Assembly: GCA_049658145.1 (NCBI GenBank)
Contig: JBASOJ010000035.1
Location: forward strand, 1 to 56,002
Reading direction: 5' to 3'
Length of the DNA stretch: 56,002 nt
Origin: UBA6100 sp049658145
Lineage (GTDB): Bacteria; Actinomycetota; Coriobacteriia; Anaerosomatales; Anaerosomataceae
In this document: piece after piece, positions 8,847 to 16,982 of the stretch
How positions within the stretch are numbered: the stretch's first letter is position 1
Layout of the letters: the number at the start of each line of letters is the position of its first letter
Notes under the pieces: generated by a model
The model's database searches: none
Told to the model about the DNA's origin: nothing
What the model saw: only the letters and a program-made list of their open reading frames with translations
Translations under genes and position numbers: made by a program

Positions 8847-9792
8847 GGAACTGGTGATCGGCACCCGCGGCAGCAAGCTTGCCCTGTGGCAGTCCGAGTA
8901 CATCAAGGCGAAGCTCGAGGCGATCACGGGTCTGCCGGTGACGCTCAAGATCATCAAGACCACCGGCGACAAGATCCTCGATGTCCCGCTCGCCAAGGTC
9001 GGCGGGAAGGGCCTGTTCACCAAGGAGCTCGAGGTCGAGCTGCTGGCGGGCACCGTCGACGTGTGCGTGCACTCGATGAAGGACGTCCCCACCGAACTGC
9101 CGGACGGCTGTGTGATCGCCGCGATGCCCGAGCGCGTGGACCCGCGTGACGTGATCGTGAGCGGCACGGCCAGCTACGATCTCGACACGTTGCCCAAGGG
9201 CGCGCGCGTCGGGACCTCGTCGCTCCGGCGGGTGGCACAGGTGCGTGCACTGCGGCCCGATCTCGAGATCGTCGACGTACGCGGCAACCTCGATACCCGC
9301 ATGCGCAAGGCCGAGGATGGCGAGGTCGACGCGGTCGTGCTCGCCGCGGCGGGCATCACGCGCATGGGCTGGGCGGAGCGCATCTCGCACTACATCCCCA
9401 CGACCCAGATGGTCTCGGCGGTCGGGCAGGGCGCCATCGGCATCGAGATCCGCGAGGACGATGAGTACATGCTCCACGTCATGGAGCGCATCGGCCATCC
9501 GGAGACGATGGAGTGCGTGACCGCTGAGCGCGTGGTCATGCGGAAGCTGGAGGGCGGCTGTCAGGTGCCCATCGGCGCCTACGCGCGCTACGAGGACGGT
9601 ACCCTCACCATGGACGCCATGGTGGGTTCGGTCGACGGGACGCACGTCGTTCGCGAGCAGCTCTGCGGCGACGCGGGCGAGCCCGAGCCGCTCGGCGAGG
9701 CGATGGTGGAGCGGCTGCTGCACCTCGGCGCCGGCGAGATACTCGAAGAGGTCCGCAGCGCGGCGTCCGCGGATGAGTTGCTCGGGACCTGA
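8827..9792 (+). CDS. hemC: hydroxymethylbilane synthase (porphobilinogen deaminase)
   Basis: Joins four porphobilinogen units into hydroxymethylbilane. The N-terminal IGTRGSKLALWQ, the SMKDVPTE segment and GTSSLRR are all present, and the cofactor-attachment cysteine is C245 in LEGGCQVP. Length 321 aa is typical. The start is taken as TTG 8827, with GGGGAG 4 nt before it; GTG 8836 is a realistic alternative. Overlap with hemA by 20 bp suggests coupled translation. Confidence 0.95.
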   Translation: MATVDRKELVIGTRGSKLALWQSEYIKAKLEAITGLPVTLKIIKTTGDKILDVPLAKVGGKGLFTKELEVELLAGTVDVCVHSMKDVPTELPDGCVIAAMPERVDPRDVIVSGTASYDLDTLPKGARVGTSSLRRVAQVRALRPDLEIVDVRGNLDTRMRKAEDGEVDAVVLAAAGITRMGWAERISHYIPTTQMVSAVGQGAIGIEIREDDEYMLHVMERIGHPETMECVTAERVVMRKLEGGCQVPIGAYARYEDGTLTMDAMVGSVDGTHVVREQLCGDAGEPEPLGEAMVERLLHLGAGEILEEVRSAASADELLGT

Positions 9793-9808
9793 AGGAGGCG
9801 CTTGCGCG

Positions 9809-10642
9809 ATGACCTGCGAGGCCGCCTCGGGCGCCCCGTCAGCAGCGCGCCCGCTTACGGGCGTGTGTGTGCTCGTGACCCGCGCCCCCCATCAGGCACG
9901 TGCCCTCGCAGGGCCGCTCGAGGCGCTCGGCGCTGATGTCATCGTCGCACCGGTGATCGACACCGTAGAGCCCGAGAGCTGGGCTCACGCCGATGACGCC
10001 ATCGCGCACCTCGGTGACTACGACTGGATCGTGCTCACCTCGGCGAATGCGGTGGACCGCTTCCTCGATCGTCTCACACGACTCGGCGTCGCGCTTCCGG
10101 CGACGGACGGACCTCGCATCGCGGTCGTCGGCGCCGCTACAGCGGCCAGGCTCGAGGAGCGCGGGATCACGCCCGATCTTGTGCCCGACGACTTCCGCGC
10201 CGAGGGTCTGATCGACTGCTTCCGGGAGATCGGCGTGACGGCCGGGATGCGCTTCCTGCTGCCGCGGGCCGAGCGGGCGCGCGAGATCCTGCCGGAGACG
10301 CTCAGTGCCGACGGTGCCGTGGTCGACGTGGTGGCCGTGTACCGGACCGTGCCCGCGACACCGGAGCCGCACGTGATCGACCGGCTGCGGGCTGGCGAGG
10401 TCGACGTCGTCACGTTCACGAGTCCGTCCACGGTCAGGCACTTCATCGCGTGGGCGGCTTCGGCGGGCCTCGATCCCGCCGGGGTTCTCACGCGGGCCGC
10501 GGCGGCGAGCATCGGTCCGGTGACCAGTGAGGCGCTGCGCGAACGGGGTCATGCGGTCCCTGTGGAGGCCGTCGAATCGACGATGGTGTCCCTGGTCGAT
10601 GGCATCGTCGCGCACGTCGTCGGGACCTCTCCGGCGGGCTAG
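9809..10642 (+). CDS. hemD: uroporphyrinogen-III synthase
   Basis: Closes hydroxymethylbilane with inversion of ring D to give uroporphyrinogen III. The 277-aa protein shows the weakly conserved HemD pattern: LVTRAPHQA near the N-terminus, DWIVLTSANAVDRF, a central hinge, VAVYRTVP, and TFTSPSTVRHF in the second domain. ATG 9809 has AAGGAGG 9 nt upstream; the frame is open further upstream but without homology. It follows hemC by 16 bp. No methyltransferase domain is fused to it, so siroheme synthesis must be encoded elsewhere. Confidence 0.9.
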   Translation: MTCEAASGAPSAARPLTGVCVLVTRAPHQARALAGPLEALGADVIVAPVIDTVEPESWAHADDAIAHLGDYDWIVLTSANAVDRFLDRLTRLGVALPATDGPRIAVVGAATAARLEERGITPDLVPDDFRAEGLIDCFREIGVTAGMRFLLPRAERAREILPETLSADGAVVDVVAVYRTVPATPEPHVIDRLRAGEVDVVTFTSPSTVRHFIAWAASAGLDPAGVLTRAAAASIGPVTSEALRERGHAVPVEAVESTMVSLVDGIVAHVVGTSPAG

Positions 10643-10673
10643 CATGCGACCGGAGACCACCCTGTGTGTTCGG

Positions 10674-10702
10674 TTGACAGCGGCCGCCCGAGTGGGCAGA
10701 CT
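10674..10702 (+). promoter_or_regulatory. sigma-70-type promoter for tRNA-Ala
   Basis: A perfect TTGACA -35 at 10674-10679 is followed after 17 bp by CAGACT at 10697-10702, a moderate -10. It lies about 48 bp upstream of the tRNA gene and after the hemD stop. Confidence 0.55.
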
Positions 10703-10749
10703 GTTCTTTGCTCTGAGGCCCTGCCCGGCATGGCCGGGAGTCACGGTGT

Positions 10750-10825
10750 GGGGATGTAGCTCAGCTGGGAGAGCGCTGCGTTCGCAACGCAGAGGTCGGC
10801 GGTTCGAGCCCGCTCATCTCCACCA
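10750..10825 (+). tRNA. tRNA-Ala (anticodon CGC)
   Basis: A full cloverleaf can be drawn by eye. The acceptor arm pairs GGGGATG (10750-10756) with CATCTCC (10815-10821), one G-U included. The D-arm contains AGCTCAGCTGGGAGAGC, and the anticodon stem CTGCG/CGCAG encloses the loop TTCGCAA, giving anticodon CGC for GCG codons. The T-arm has GGTTCGAGCC. The discriminator base is A and CCA (10823-10825) is encoded. GCG is a frequent alanine codon in this high-GC window. Confidence 0.97.
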
Positions 10826-10878
10826 ACAAACCACATCGTTGAAGGCGGCCGGCGCGTACGGGTCGCCTTCGGCTGTCT

Positions 10879-10884
10879 TACAAT
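10879..10884 (+). promoter_or_regulatory. candidate -10 element before the small membrane protein
   Basis: TACAAT matches the -10 consensus at five of six positions, 36 bp before the start of the 75-residue gene. A 7-bp inverted repeat (GAAGGCG at 10841-10847 with CGCCTTC at 10864-10870) lies just upstream and could end the tRNA transcript, but it has no T-run. No good -35 hexamer is visible. Confidence 0.35.
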
Positions 10885-10919
10885 GAGGTGTTCCTGACAC
10901 CGAGCGAGAGGATTCCCAC

Positions 10920-11147
10920 ATGGGCACGACCACCGCGACCTCCAGTTCACTCCTCACCTGGTTCGCCGAATGGGGCCAGGTGTACTACGTGGGCGTCCAG
11001 GTGCTCTTCTGGATCGCGATCGCCGTCGCGTCGCTCGTGATCGCGTTCCAGTACAAGCGGTTCGTGAGCTACAAGGTGGGCGACGCCAAGGTCGCCAAGC
11101 CCGCGGCCGCTGAGGCCGAGAAGGAGCTCGAAGCGTTCATCGAGTAG
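10920..11147 (+). CDS. small single-pass membrane protein of unknown function
   Basis: 75 residues: a short polar N-terminus, an aromatic-rich stretch (WFAEWGQVYYVGVQ), one membrane helix (about 24-44), a basic QYKRFVSYK just after it, and an Ala/Glu-rich helical tail (about 55-75). I do not recognise a family. It has its own candidate promoter and lies 83 bp upstream of hemB, between tRNA-Ala and the rest of the heme genes. Size and topology recall CcmD or other membrane anchors, but nothing in the sequence proves a role in heme metabolism. Confidence 0.65.
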   Translation: MGTTTATSSSLLTWFAEWGQVYYVGVQVLFWIAIAVASLVIAFQYKRFVSYKVGDAKVAKPAAAEAEKELEAFIE

Positions 11148-11229
11148 TGTCTTGCGGCACGTGTTTCGCTTCGGAGTCGGGTGACTTCGTCCCGGCTTTC
11201 CGTCCGCCGAGCCCCTCGAGGAGGCCTCC

Positions 11230-12213
11230 ATGGAGTTTCCCGCATATCGCCCGCGTCGCCTGCGCCGCACGCCCGCGTTGCGCGCGCTGATCCGCGAGAA
11301 CGCGCTGTCACCGGCGGAGCTCATCTACCCGCTGTTCGTGAAGTTCGGCACCGGGAAGCGTGACGAGATCAGCTCGATGCCCGGCGTGTTCCAGCTGACC
11401 CTCGACCAGCTCCCGGCCGAGATCGACGAACTCAAGCGCCTCGGTATTCCGGCCGTGATCCTGTTCGGCCTGCCCGACGTGAAGGACGAGGCGGGCAGCG
11501 GCGCGTTCGCCGAGGACGGCATCGTGCAGCAGGCCATCCGGGCGATCAAGGCGCACGATCCCGAGTTCATGGTCATCACCGACGTGTGCATGTGCGAATA
11601 CACGTCGCACGGCCACTGCGGCGCGCTCGACGAGCATGGCTGCGTGATGAACGATGTCACGCTGGAGATGCTCGCATCCACCGCCGTGTCGCACGCTGAA
11701 GCCGGCGCCGACATGGTCGCCCCCTCGGACATGATGGACGGACGCGTGGGCGCCATCCGCACGGCGCTCGACGCCGAGGGTTACACCGAGGTGCCGATCA
11801 TGGCGTACTCGGCCAAGTATGCGAGCGCGTACTACGGCCCGTTCCGCGAGGCTGCCGACAGCACACCCGCCTTCGGCGACCGCCGTGCGTACCAGATGGA
11901 CCCCGCCAACGGCGAGGAGGCGCTGCGAGAGACGGCGCTCGACATCGACGAGGGTGCCGACATCGTGATGGTCAAGCCGGCGCTGGCGTACATGGACATC
12001 ATCCGTCGCGTGAAGGACGAGTTCGGCTATCCCACCTGCGCGTACAACGTCAGCGGCGAGTACGCGATGGTCAAGGCCGCCGCCGCCAACGACTGGATCG
12101 ACGAGAAGCGTGTCGTGCTCGAGACGCTCATGGCATTCAAGCGCGCGGGCGCGGACATGATCATCACGTATCACGCGAAGGATGCCGCGCGCTGGCTCAA
12201 GGAAGGCGAGTAG
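11230..12213 (+). CDS. hemB: porphobilinogen synthase (5-aminolevulinate dehydratase)
   Basis: Condenses two 5-aminolevulinate molecules into porphobilinogen. The cysteine-rich zinc-binding segment DVCMCEYTSHGHC is intact (C120, C122, C130), so this is a zinc-type enzyme. The two Schiff-base lysines are K196 (YSAKYAS) and K249 (MVKPA). Length 327 aa is normal. The ATG is preceded by GAGGAGG. The next gene, ahbD, begins with a GTG overlapping the last base of the hemB stop, so the two are translationally coupled. Confidence 0.97.
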   Translation: MEFPAYRPRRLRRTPALRALIRENALSPAELIYPLFVKFGTGKRDEISSMPGVFQLTLDQLPAEIDELKRLGIPAVILFGLPDVKDEAGSGAFAEDGIVQQAIRAIKAHDPEFMVITDVCMCEYTSHGHCGALDEHGCVMNDVTLEMLASTAVSHAEAGADMVAPSDMMDGRVGAIRTALDAEGYTEVPIMAYSAKYASAYYGPFREAADSTPAFGDRRAYQMDPANGEEALRETALDIDEGADIVMVKPALAYMDIIRRVKDEFGYPTCAYNVSGEYAMVKAAAANDWIDEKRVVLETLMAFKRAGADMIITYHAKDAARWLKEGE

Positions 12214-13520
12214 TGGCTGACAACGTAGGCAACGCAGACGCGCGACCAGACCTCGATCTGGAGCAGGCGCTCGCCGATGCCGGCGCGGGTTGCGGCGAGA
12301 CCGCGGTGGGGATCCCGCTGGGCCACCCGGGCGGTCGTCCCGGCGGGCACCCGGCGGGTGTCCCGATGGAGCGCCAGCGTCATGGTGGCGCGCGCAGCGT
12401 GGGCTTCCGGCCCGGCGGTGGCGAGGCGGCCGAGGCGTACCTCAAGCGCACCGGCATCAAGCCCCCGCGCATCATCGCCTGGGAGATCACGCGCAGCTGC
12501 AACCTCTCGTGCGCGCACTGCCGGGCGGCGGCCGAGTTCGGCCACTACGAGGGCGAGTTGTCGCTCGACGAGATCAAGTCGACGATCGATGACATCGTCA
12601 CGATCTCCAACCCGATCATCATCCTCACCGGCGGCGAGCCGCTTATGCGGCCCGATATCTGGGAGATCGTGGACTACGCACAGGCCAAGGGCGCCATGCC
12701 GGTGATCGGCACCAACGCCACGCTCATCACCGAGGACATCGCGTCGAAGATGGCCGAGCACAAGATCCCGCGCATCAGCGTGTCGATCGACTTTCCCACC
12801 GCCGAGGAGCACGACGCGTTCCGTGGCGAGCCCGGCGCGTTCGACGCGTCGATCGCCGGCATCAAGATGGCCAAGGCGCACGGCGTGGGCGTGCAGATCA
12901 ACATGACGGTCACAACGCTCAACCACACCAAGGTGGAGGCGGTCCATGACCTCGCCGAGGAACTCGGCATCGACGCCTTCCACATCTTCATGCTGGTACC
13001 CACCGGGCGCGGCAGCGACCTGCTCGACAAGGAGCTCCCGCCCGAAGAGTACGAGCGTGTGCTCACCTGGGCGTACCACCGGCAGAAGACCTCGCCGCTC
13101 CATTTCAAGCCCACCGACTCGCCGCACTACTACCGCATCATCCGGCAGCAGGCGAAGCTCGAGGGCAAGAAGGTCACGCGTGAGGAGTACGGACTCGATG
13201 CGATGACGCGGGGCTGCCTGGGCGGCATCACCTTCTGCTTCATCAGCCATACCGGCGACATCCAGCCGTGCGGTTACTTCGACATGCAGCTCGGCAACGT
13301 GAAAGAGCAGCCGTTCTCGCGGATCTGGACCGAGTCCAAGGTCTTCAACGAGCTCCGTGACTATTCACTGCTCAAGGGCAAGTGCGGCGCCTGTGAGTAC
13401 AAGGCCGTGTGCGGCGGATGCCGGGCACGCGCTCTCGAGGTGGAGGGCGACTACCTCGCCTCGGAGCCGTACTGCGCGTACCAGCCGCCCGCATGGACCG
13501 GCGAGAGCCCGGAAGCCTGA
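12213..13520 (+). CDS. ahbD: radical SAM/SPASM heme synthase AhbD
   Basis: Last step of the siroheme-dependent heme pathway: oxidative decarboxylation of two propionates of Fe-coproporphyrin III to vinyl groups. The radical SAM cluster motif CNLSCAHC has C96, C100 and C103, and TGGEPL follows. The C-terminal auxiliary-cluster region has C391, C394, C400 and C403 in a GGCRARA context, ending EPYCAYQP, characteristic of AhbD rather than NirJ or AhbC. About 80 N-terminal residues, rich in Gly, Pro and His (about 33-65), precede the conserved core and are unusual; ATG 12366 would remove part of it. GTG 12213 overlaps the hemB stop. Confidence 0.85.
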   Translation: MADNVGNADARPDLDLEQALADAGAGCGETAVGIPLGHPGGRPGGHPAGVPMERQRHGGARSVGFRPGGGEAAEAYLKRTGIKPPRIIAWEITRSCNLSCAHCRAAAEFGHYEGELSLDEIKSTIDDIVTISNPIIILTGGEPLMRPDIWEIVDYAQAKGAMPVIGTNATLITEDIASKMAEHKIPRISVSIDFPTAEEHDAFRGEPGAFDASIAGIKMAKAHGVGVQINMTVTTLNHTKVEAVHDLAEELGIDAFHIFMLVPTGRGSDLLDKELPPEEYERVLTWAYHRQKTSPLHFKPTDSPHYYRIIRQQAKLEGKKVTREEYGLDAMTRGCLGGITFCFISHTGDIQPCGYFDMQLGNVKEQPFSRIWTESKVFNELRDYSLLKGKCGACEYKAVCGGCRARALEVEGDYLASEPYCAYQPPAWTGESPEA

Positions 13521-13558
13521 TCGTGAGTTGGGCCGCGCCCGCGGCCCCGGAGGATACG

Positions 13559-14542
13559 ATGTCCCGACCGCTCGACTCCACAGAGGAGAAGGTTCTGGCG
13601 GCACTCGCCGACGGCCTGCCGGTCGTCCTGCGGCCGTACGCCGAGGTCGCGGCTCGTGCCGGTCTGTCCGAGACCGAGGTCCTGTCGGTGCTGCGGACCC
13701 TCAGGGACCGGAGGGTCGTGCGTCGGATCGGCGCCCGCTTCTCGGCTGCGAGCCTGGGGTACCACGCCGCACTCGGGGCGCTCGCCGTGCCGGAGGACCG
13801 CACCGATGATGTTGCGGCGATTCTCAGCGCACAGCCGAACGTCACGCACGTGTTCGAGTTCGACGACCGCTATCGCGTGTGGTACGTGCTCTCGGCCCCG
13901 TCCCGCACCCGCCTCGAGATCGTGGAGAGTGAGCTCGCGCGCGCGGCGAACGCGGCCGACCGCTATCGCGTGCTGCCCGACGAGCTCTACAAGGTGACGC
14001 CGGCGTTCGACGCCGATGGCGCGCCGGAGACGCCCGAGCCACCGGACCAGGGCCTGCCCCCGATGCTCGACCGTGACGAGAAGGCGCTCGTACGCCTGCT
14101 GCAGGGCGACCTGCCGGTCGCCGAACGCCCGTTCTCGGAGCTTGCGCACACGCTCGGCGAGTGCGGCTTCGATGTTGACGAACGCTGGGCGCTCGATCGG
14201 ACCCGGGAGCTTCACAGCGCGGGCGCGCTACACGCGATGGTGGCGACGCCACGCAGCCGCGTCGAGCCCTGGCGTACGGCGCTCACGGTCTGGCGCACTC
14301 CGGAGGCGCCGGAGGTGTCGGGTCCGCTGATCGCCTCCTTCCCCGAGGTGCTGCACTGTTTCGAGCGGCGGGTTCCCGGCGGGATGGCGATCCTGGCGGT
14401 CGTCGAAGGGGAGGGCCGCCCGGAGATCGACCGTGCGGTCGAGCGCATCCGCATCGCAGGAGAGCTCGACGCGCCGCGCATCGCCTATCCGCTCCGCGAG
14501 CACGTCCGCTCCCCGATGCGGTTCTTCACCGAGGGCGACTGA
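13559..14542 (+). CDS. AhbA/AhbB-like siroheme decarboxylase fusion
   Basis: Two consecutive Lrp/AsnC-type units in one 327-aa chain. Each pairs a winged-helix domain (about 1-60 and 165-225) with a ligand-binding-like domain. This is the organisation of AhbA and AhbB, which convert siroheme to didecarboxysiroheme, here fused. The first half keeps RRIGARF and an NVTH motif followed by FEFDDRY; the second keeps HCFER, close to the active-site HCYER pattern, but lacks the RRFGA motif expected before it. The divergence leaves open a regulatory rather than catalytic role. ATG 13559 has CCGGAGG 6 nt upstream. It lies between ahbD and hemL, which supports a heme-pathway function. Confidence 0.72.
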   Translation: MSRPLDSTEEKVLAALADGLPVVLRPYAEVAARAGLSETEVLSVLRTLRDRRVVRRIGARFSAASLGYHAALGALAVPEDRTDDVAAILSAQPNVTHVFEFDDRYRVWYVLSAPSRTRLEIVESELARAANAADRYRVLPDELYKVTPAFDADGAPETPEPPDQGLPPMLDRDEKALVRLLQGDLPVAERPFSELAHTLGECGFDVDERWALDRTRELHSAGALHAMVATPRSRVEPWRTALTVWRTPEAPEVSGPLIASFPEVLHCFERRVPGGMAILAVVEGEGRPEIDRAVERIRIAGELDAPRIAYPLREHVRSPMRFFTEGD

Positions 14543-14548
14543 TATACT
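14543..14548 (+). promoter_or_regulatory. candidate -10 element before hemL
   Basis: TATACT starts directly at the end of the preceding stop codon region, 40 bp upstream of hemL, and matches five of six -10 consensus positions. No clear -35 hexamer is present, and hemL may also be read from upstream. Confidence 0.35.
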
Positions 14549-14587
14549 CTGCTCTCGGCTGTCACCTACATCCCGGGAGGGCTCTCC

Positions 14588-15874
14588 ATGAACCACACCC
14601 GCTCATCGGAACTGTTCGCCCGCGCACAGCGCGTCATCCCTGGAGGCGTGAACTCGCCGGTCCGTGCATTCAAGAGCGTGGGGATCGACCCGCTGTTCTA
14701 CGAGCGCGCCAAGGGTTCACGCGTGTGGGACGCCGATGGCAACGAGTACATCGACTTCGTCGCCTCGTGGGGGCCGATGATCCTCGGGCATAGCCCTGAT
14801 GTGGTGCTCGACGCGGTGCGCGAGCAGCTCGACCGGGGCACCAGCTACGGTGCCCCCACCGAGATCGAGATCCGCGCCGCGGAGGCGGTCATCGAGGCCG
14901 TGCCGTCGATCGAGATGGTGCGCATGGTCTCGAGCGGCACCGAGGCCACGATGAGTGCGATCCGTCTTGCGCGCGGCTACACCGGCCGCGAGAAGTTCAT
15001 CAAGTTCGACGGCAACTACCACGGCCACTCCGATGCGCTGCTCGTGGCCGCCGGCAGCGGCCTCCTCACGCTCAACATCCCCGGGACGCCGGGTGTCACC
15101 GAAGGCGCCGTGGCCGACACGATCGTGCTTCCCTACAACGATCTCGAGGCGGTGGGCGCGGCATTCGGAGCCTATCCGGAGCAGGTCGCCGCGATCATCG
15201 TGGAGCCGGTCTCCGGCAACATGGGCGTCGTTCCGCCGGCCGAGGGCTTCCTCGAGGGCCTGCGCGAACTGTGCACCGCGCATGGTGCCGTCCTCATCTT
15301 CGACGAGGTCATCACCGGCTTCCGCGTGGCGCGCGGTGGCGCGCAGGAGCGCTTCGGCGTGACGCCCGACCTCACCACCCTCGGCAAGATCATCGGCGGC
15401 GGCTTCCCCGTAGGCGCCTTCGGAGGCAAGCGCGAGATCATGGAGAGCCTCGCGCCGGTCGGTCCCGTGTATCAGGCCGGCACGCTTTCCGGGAACCCGA
15501 TCGCGATGGTCGCCGGCCTGGCGCTCATGGCCGAACTCGCGAAGCCCGGTGTCTACGAGGAGCTTGAGCGCAAGGGCGCCCGGCTCGAGGCCGGTCTGCG
15601 CGCAGCTGTTGAGGCCGTCGGCGTGGATGCATTCCTCACGCGTGTCGGGGCGATGGCGACGATGTTCTTCACGGCCGAGACGGTCCGCGACTGGCCGACG
15701 GCGTCCACGAGCGACACCGATCGCTACGCCCGCTACTTCCGTGGGATGCTCGAGCGAGGCATCGTGCTCGCACCCAGCCAGTTCGAGGCTACGTTCGTGG
15801 GGCTTGCGCATACCGACGAGGACATCGATGCGATGACCGGCGCCGCACGCGAGGTGCTTGGGACGTTGGTGTAG
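14588..15874 (+). CDS. hemL: glutamate-1-semialdehyde 2,1-aminomutase
   Basis: PLP enzyme that converts glutamate-1-semialdehyde to 5-aminolevulinate, completing the C5 route begun by HemA. Begins with the typical SSELFARAQRVIPGGVNSPV; the PLP lysine is K267 in TLGKIIGGG, and SSGTEATMSA binds the cofactor phosphate. Length 428 aa is standard. GGGAGGG lies 9 nt before the ATG. Last gene of the heme run; a hairpin without a T-tract (15891-15912) separates it from galU. Confidence 0.97.
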   Translation: MNHTRSSELFARAQRVIPGGVNSPVRAFKSVGIDPLFYERAKGSRVWDADGNEYIDFVASWGPMILGHSPDVVLDAVREQLDRGTSYGAPTEIEIRAAEAVIEAVPSIEMVRMVSSGTEATMSAIRLARGYTGREKFIKFDGNYHGHSDALLVAAGSGLLTLNIPGTPGVTEGAVADTIVLPYNDLEAVGAAFGAYPEQVAAIIVEPVSGNMGVVPPAEGFLEGLRELCTAHGAVLIFDEVITGFRVARGGAQERFGVTPDLTTLGKIIGGGFPVGAFGGKREIMESLAPVGPVYQAGTLSGNPIAMVAGLALMAELAKPGVYEELERKGARLEAGLRAAVEAVGVDAFLTRVGAMATMFFTAETVRDWPTASTSDTDRYARYFRGMLERGIVLAPSQFEATFVGLAHTDEDIDAMTGAAREVLGTLV

Positions 15875-15890
15875 TAGGCTGGTGCGAAGT

Positions 15891-15912
15891 GCCGGGAGCC
15901 ATCGCTCCCGGC
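15891..15912 (+). terminator. hairpin between hemL and galU
   Basis: GCCGGGAG (15891-15898) and CTCCCGGC (15905-15912) form a perfect 8-bp stem with a 6-nt loop, 17 bp after the hemL stop. No T-run follows, so it is at best an atypical terminator or a transcript-stabilising hairpin. Confidence 0.35.
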
Positions 15913-15942
15913 GAGGTGTCACGCGATCGGGAGGCTCGAGGC

Positions 15943-16794
15943 ATGAAGGCGATCATACCTGCGGCGGGACTCGGTACGCGCTTTCTTCCCGCCACCAAGG
16001 AGCAGCCGAAAGAGATGCTACCGGTGGTGAACAAGCCGGTGATCCAGTACGTGGTGGAGGAGGCGGTGGCCGCCGGAGCGAACGACGTGCTCGTGGTCAC
16101 CGGTCGCGGCAAGCGTGCGATCGAGGATCACTTCGATCGCTCGGCGGAGCTTGAGGACCTGCTCGAGCGCAGCGGCAACACAGAGAAGCTCCGACAGGTG
16201 CGGATGATCCCGGAGCTTGCGAACGTCTTCTATGTCCGGCAGGGTCGTCCGCGTGGTCTGGGACACGCCATCCTGTGCGGTGCGCAGCATACCGGTGACG
16301 AGCCGTTCTACGTCATGCTCGGCGACGTGCTCGTGCCGAAGTCCGACTGCCTGCCGAAGCTGAAAGCGGTCCACGAGAAGTACGGCACCTCCGTGATCGC
16401 CGTGGAGCCGGTGGAACAGCAGTACGTCAGCCGGTACGGCGTTATCGGCGGTGACGAGGTGGAGCCCGGTATCTGGAAGGTGACCGAACTCGTCGAGAAG
16501 CCGCCCGCGAACGAAGCTCCGTCGAATCTCGCCATCTTCGGCCGGTACCTCCTGACTTCGGAGATCATGCGGATACTCCCGCACGTCGAGGCGGGCAGAG
16601 GTGGGGAGATCCAGCTCACTGACGCGCTGCGCAAGCTGCTGGAGCAGCAGGACATCTATGCGGTGAGCATGGAGCGCGCCGGCTATGACACGGGCAACGT
16701 CCTGTCCTGGCTGGAGGCCAATGTAGCCCTCGCGCTCGACACCGAGGAGTACGGTATCCAGCTCAGAGAGCGTCTCACCCGGCTGCTCGGATAG
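15943..16794 (+). CDS. galU: UTP--glucose-1-phosphate uridylyltransferase
   Basis: Makes UDP-glucose, the entry point for many surface sugars. The 283-aa protein starts with AIIPAAGLGTRFLPATK, the nucleotide-binding pattern of GalU, and continues with PKEMLPVVNKP and the EKP motif near residue 185. ATG 15943 has GGGAGG 8 nt upstream; an earlier in-frame ATG would place the intergenic hairpin inside the gene. It marks the transition from heme metabolism to the glycan region. Confidence 0.95.
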   Translation: MKAIIPAAGLGTRFLPATKEQPKEMLPVVNKPVIQYVVEEAVAAGANDVLVVTGRGKRAIEDHFDRSAELEDLLERSGNTEKLRQVRMIPELANVFYVRQGRPRGLGHAILCGAQHTGDEPFYVMLGDVLVPKSDCLPKLKAVHEKYGTSVIAVEPVEQQYVSRYGVIGGDEVEPGIWKVTELVEKPPANEAPSNLAIFGRYLLTSEIMRILPHVEAGRGGEIQLTDALRKLLEQQDIYAVSMERAGYDTGNVLSWLEANVALALDTEEYGIQLRERLTRLLG

Positions 16795-16864
16795 CCGGCC
16801 CCATCGACGTTCGCGCCCAGAATCGACCGTTCGTCACTGGACAGCGCCGGATGTCACCGCTAAT

Positions 16865-16878
16865 GTGCCGTTCGGCAC
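16865..16878. promoter_or_regulatory. inverted repeat upstream of the CAP-domain gene
   Basis: GTGCCG and CGGCAC flank a TT centre. Together with the palindrome at 16904-16915 it lies in the 188-bp gap between galU and the secreted protein, where an operator would be expected. No regulator can be named. Confidence 0.3.
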
Positions 16879-16903
16879 CACATTTGCACGTGTAGGGCCT
16901 CAA

Positions 16904-16915
16904 GAGCACGTGCTC
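16904..16915. promoter_or_regulatory. 12-bp perfect palindrome upstream of the CAP-domain gene
   Basis: GAGCACGTGCTC is fully self-complementary and contains the CACGTG core. It lies 67 bp before the likely start of the secreted CAP-domain protein. It could be an operator; function is unproven. Confidence 0.3.
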
Positions 16916-16982
16916 GCATGCCGAAACCGTATGTGTGACCCGGTTCCGTACGGGCGTCGGCGAAACATCCAGGGTGGGTTGT

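Noticed and set aside
10841..10870. Terminator after tRNA-Ala
   Set aside because: Only a 7-bp stem with a 16-nt loop and no T-run; mentioned with the nearby promoter but not called.
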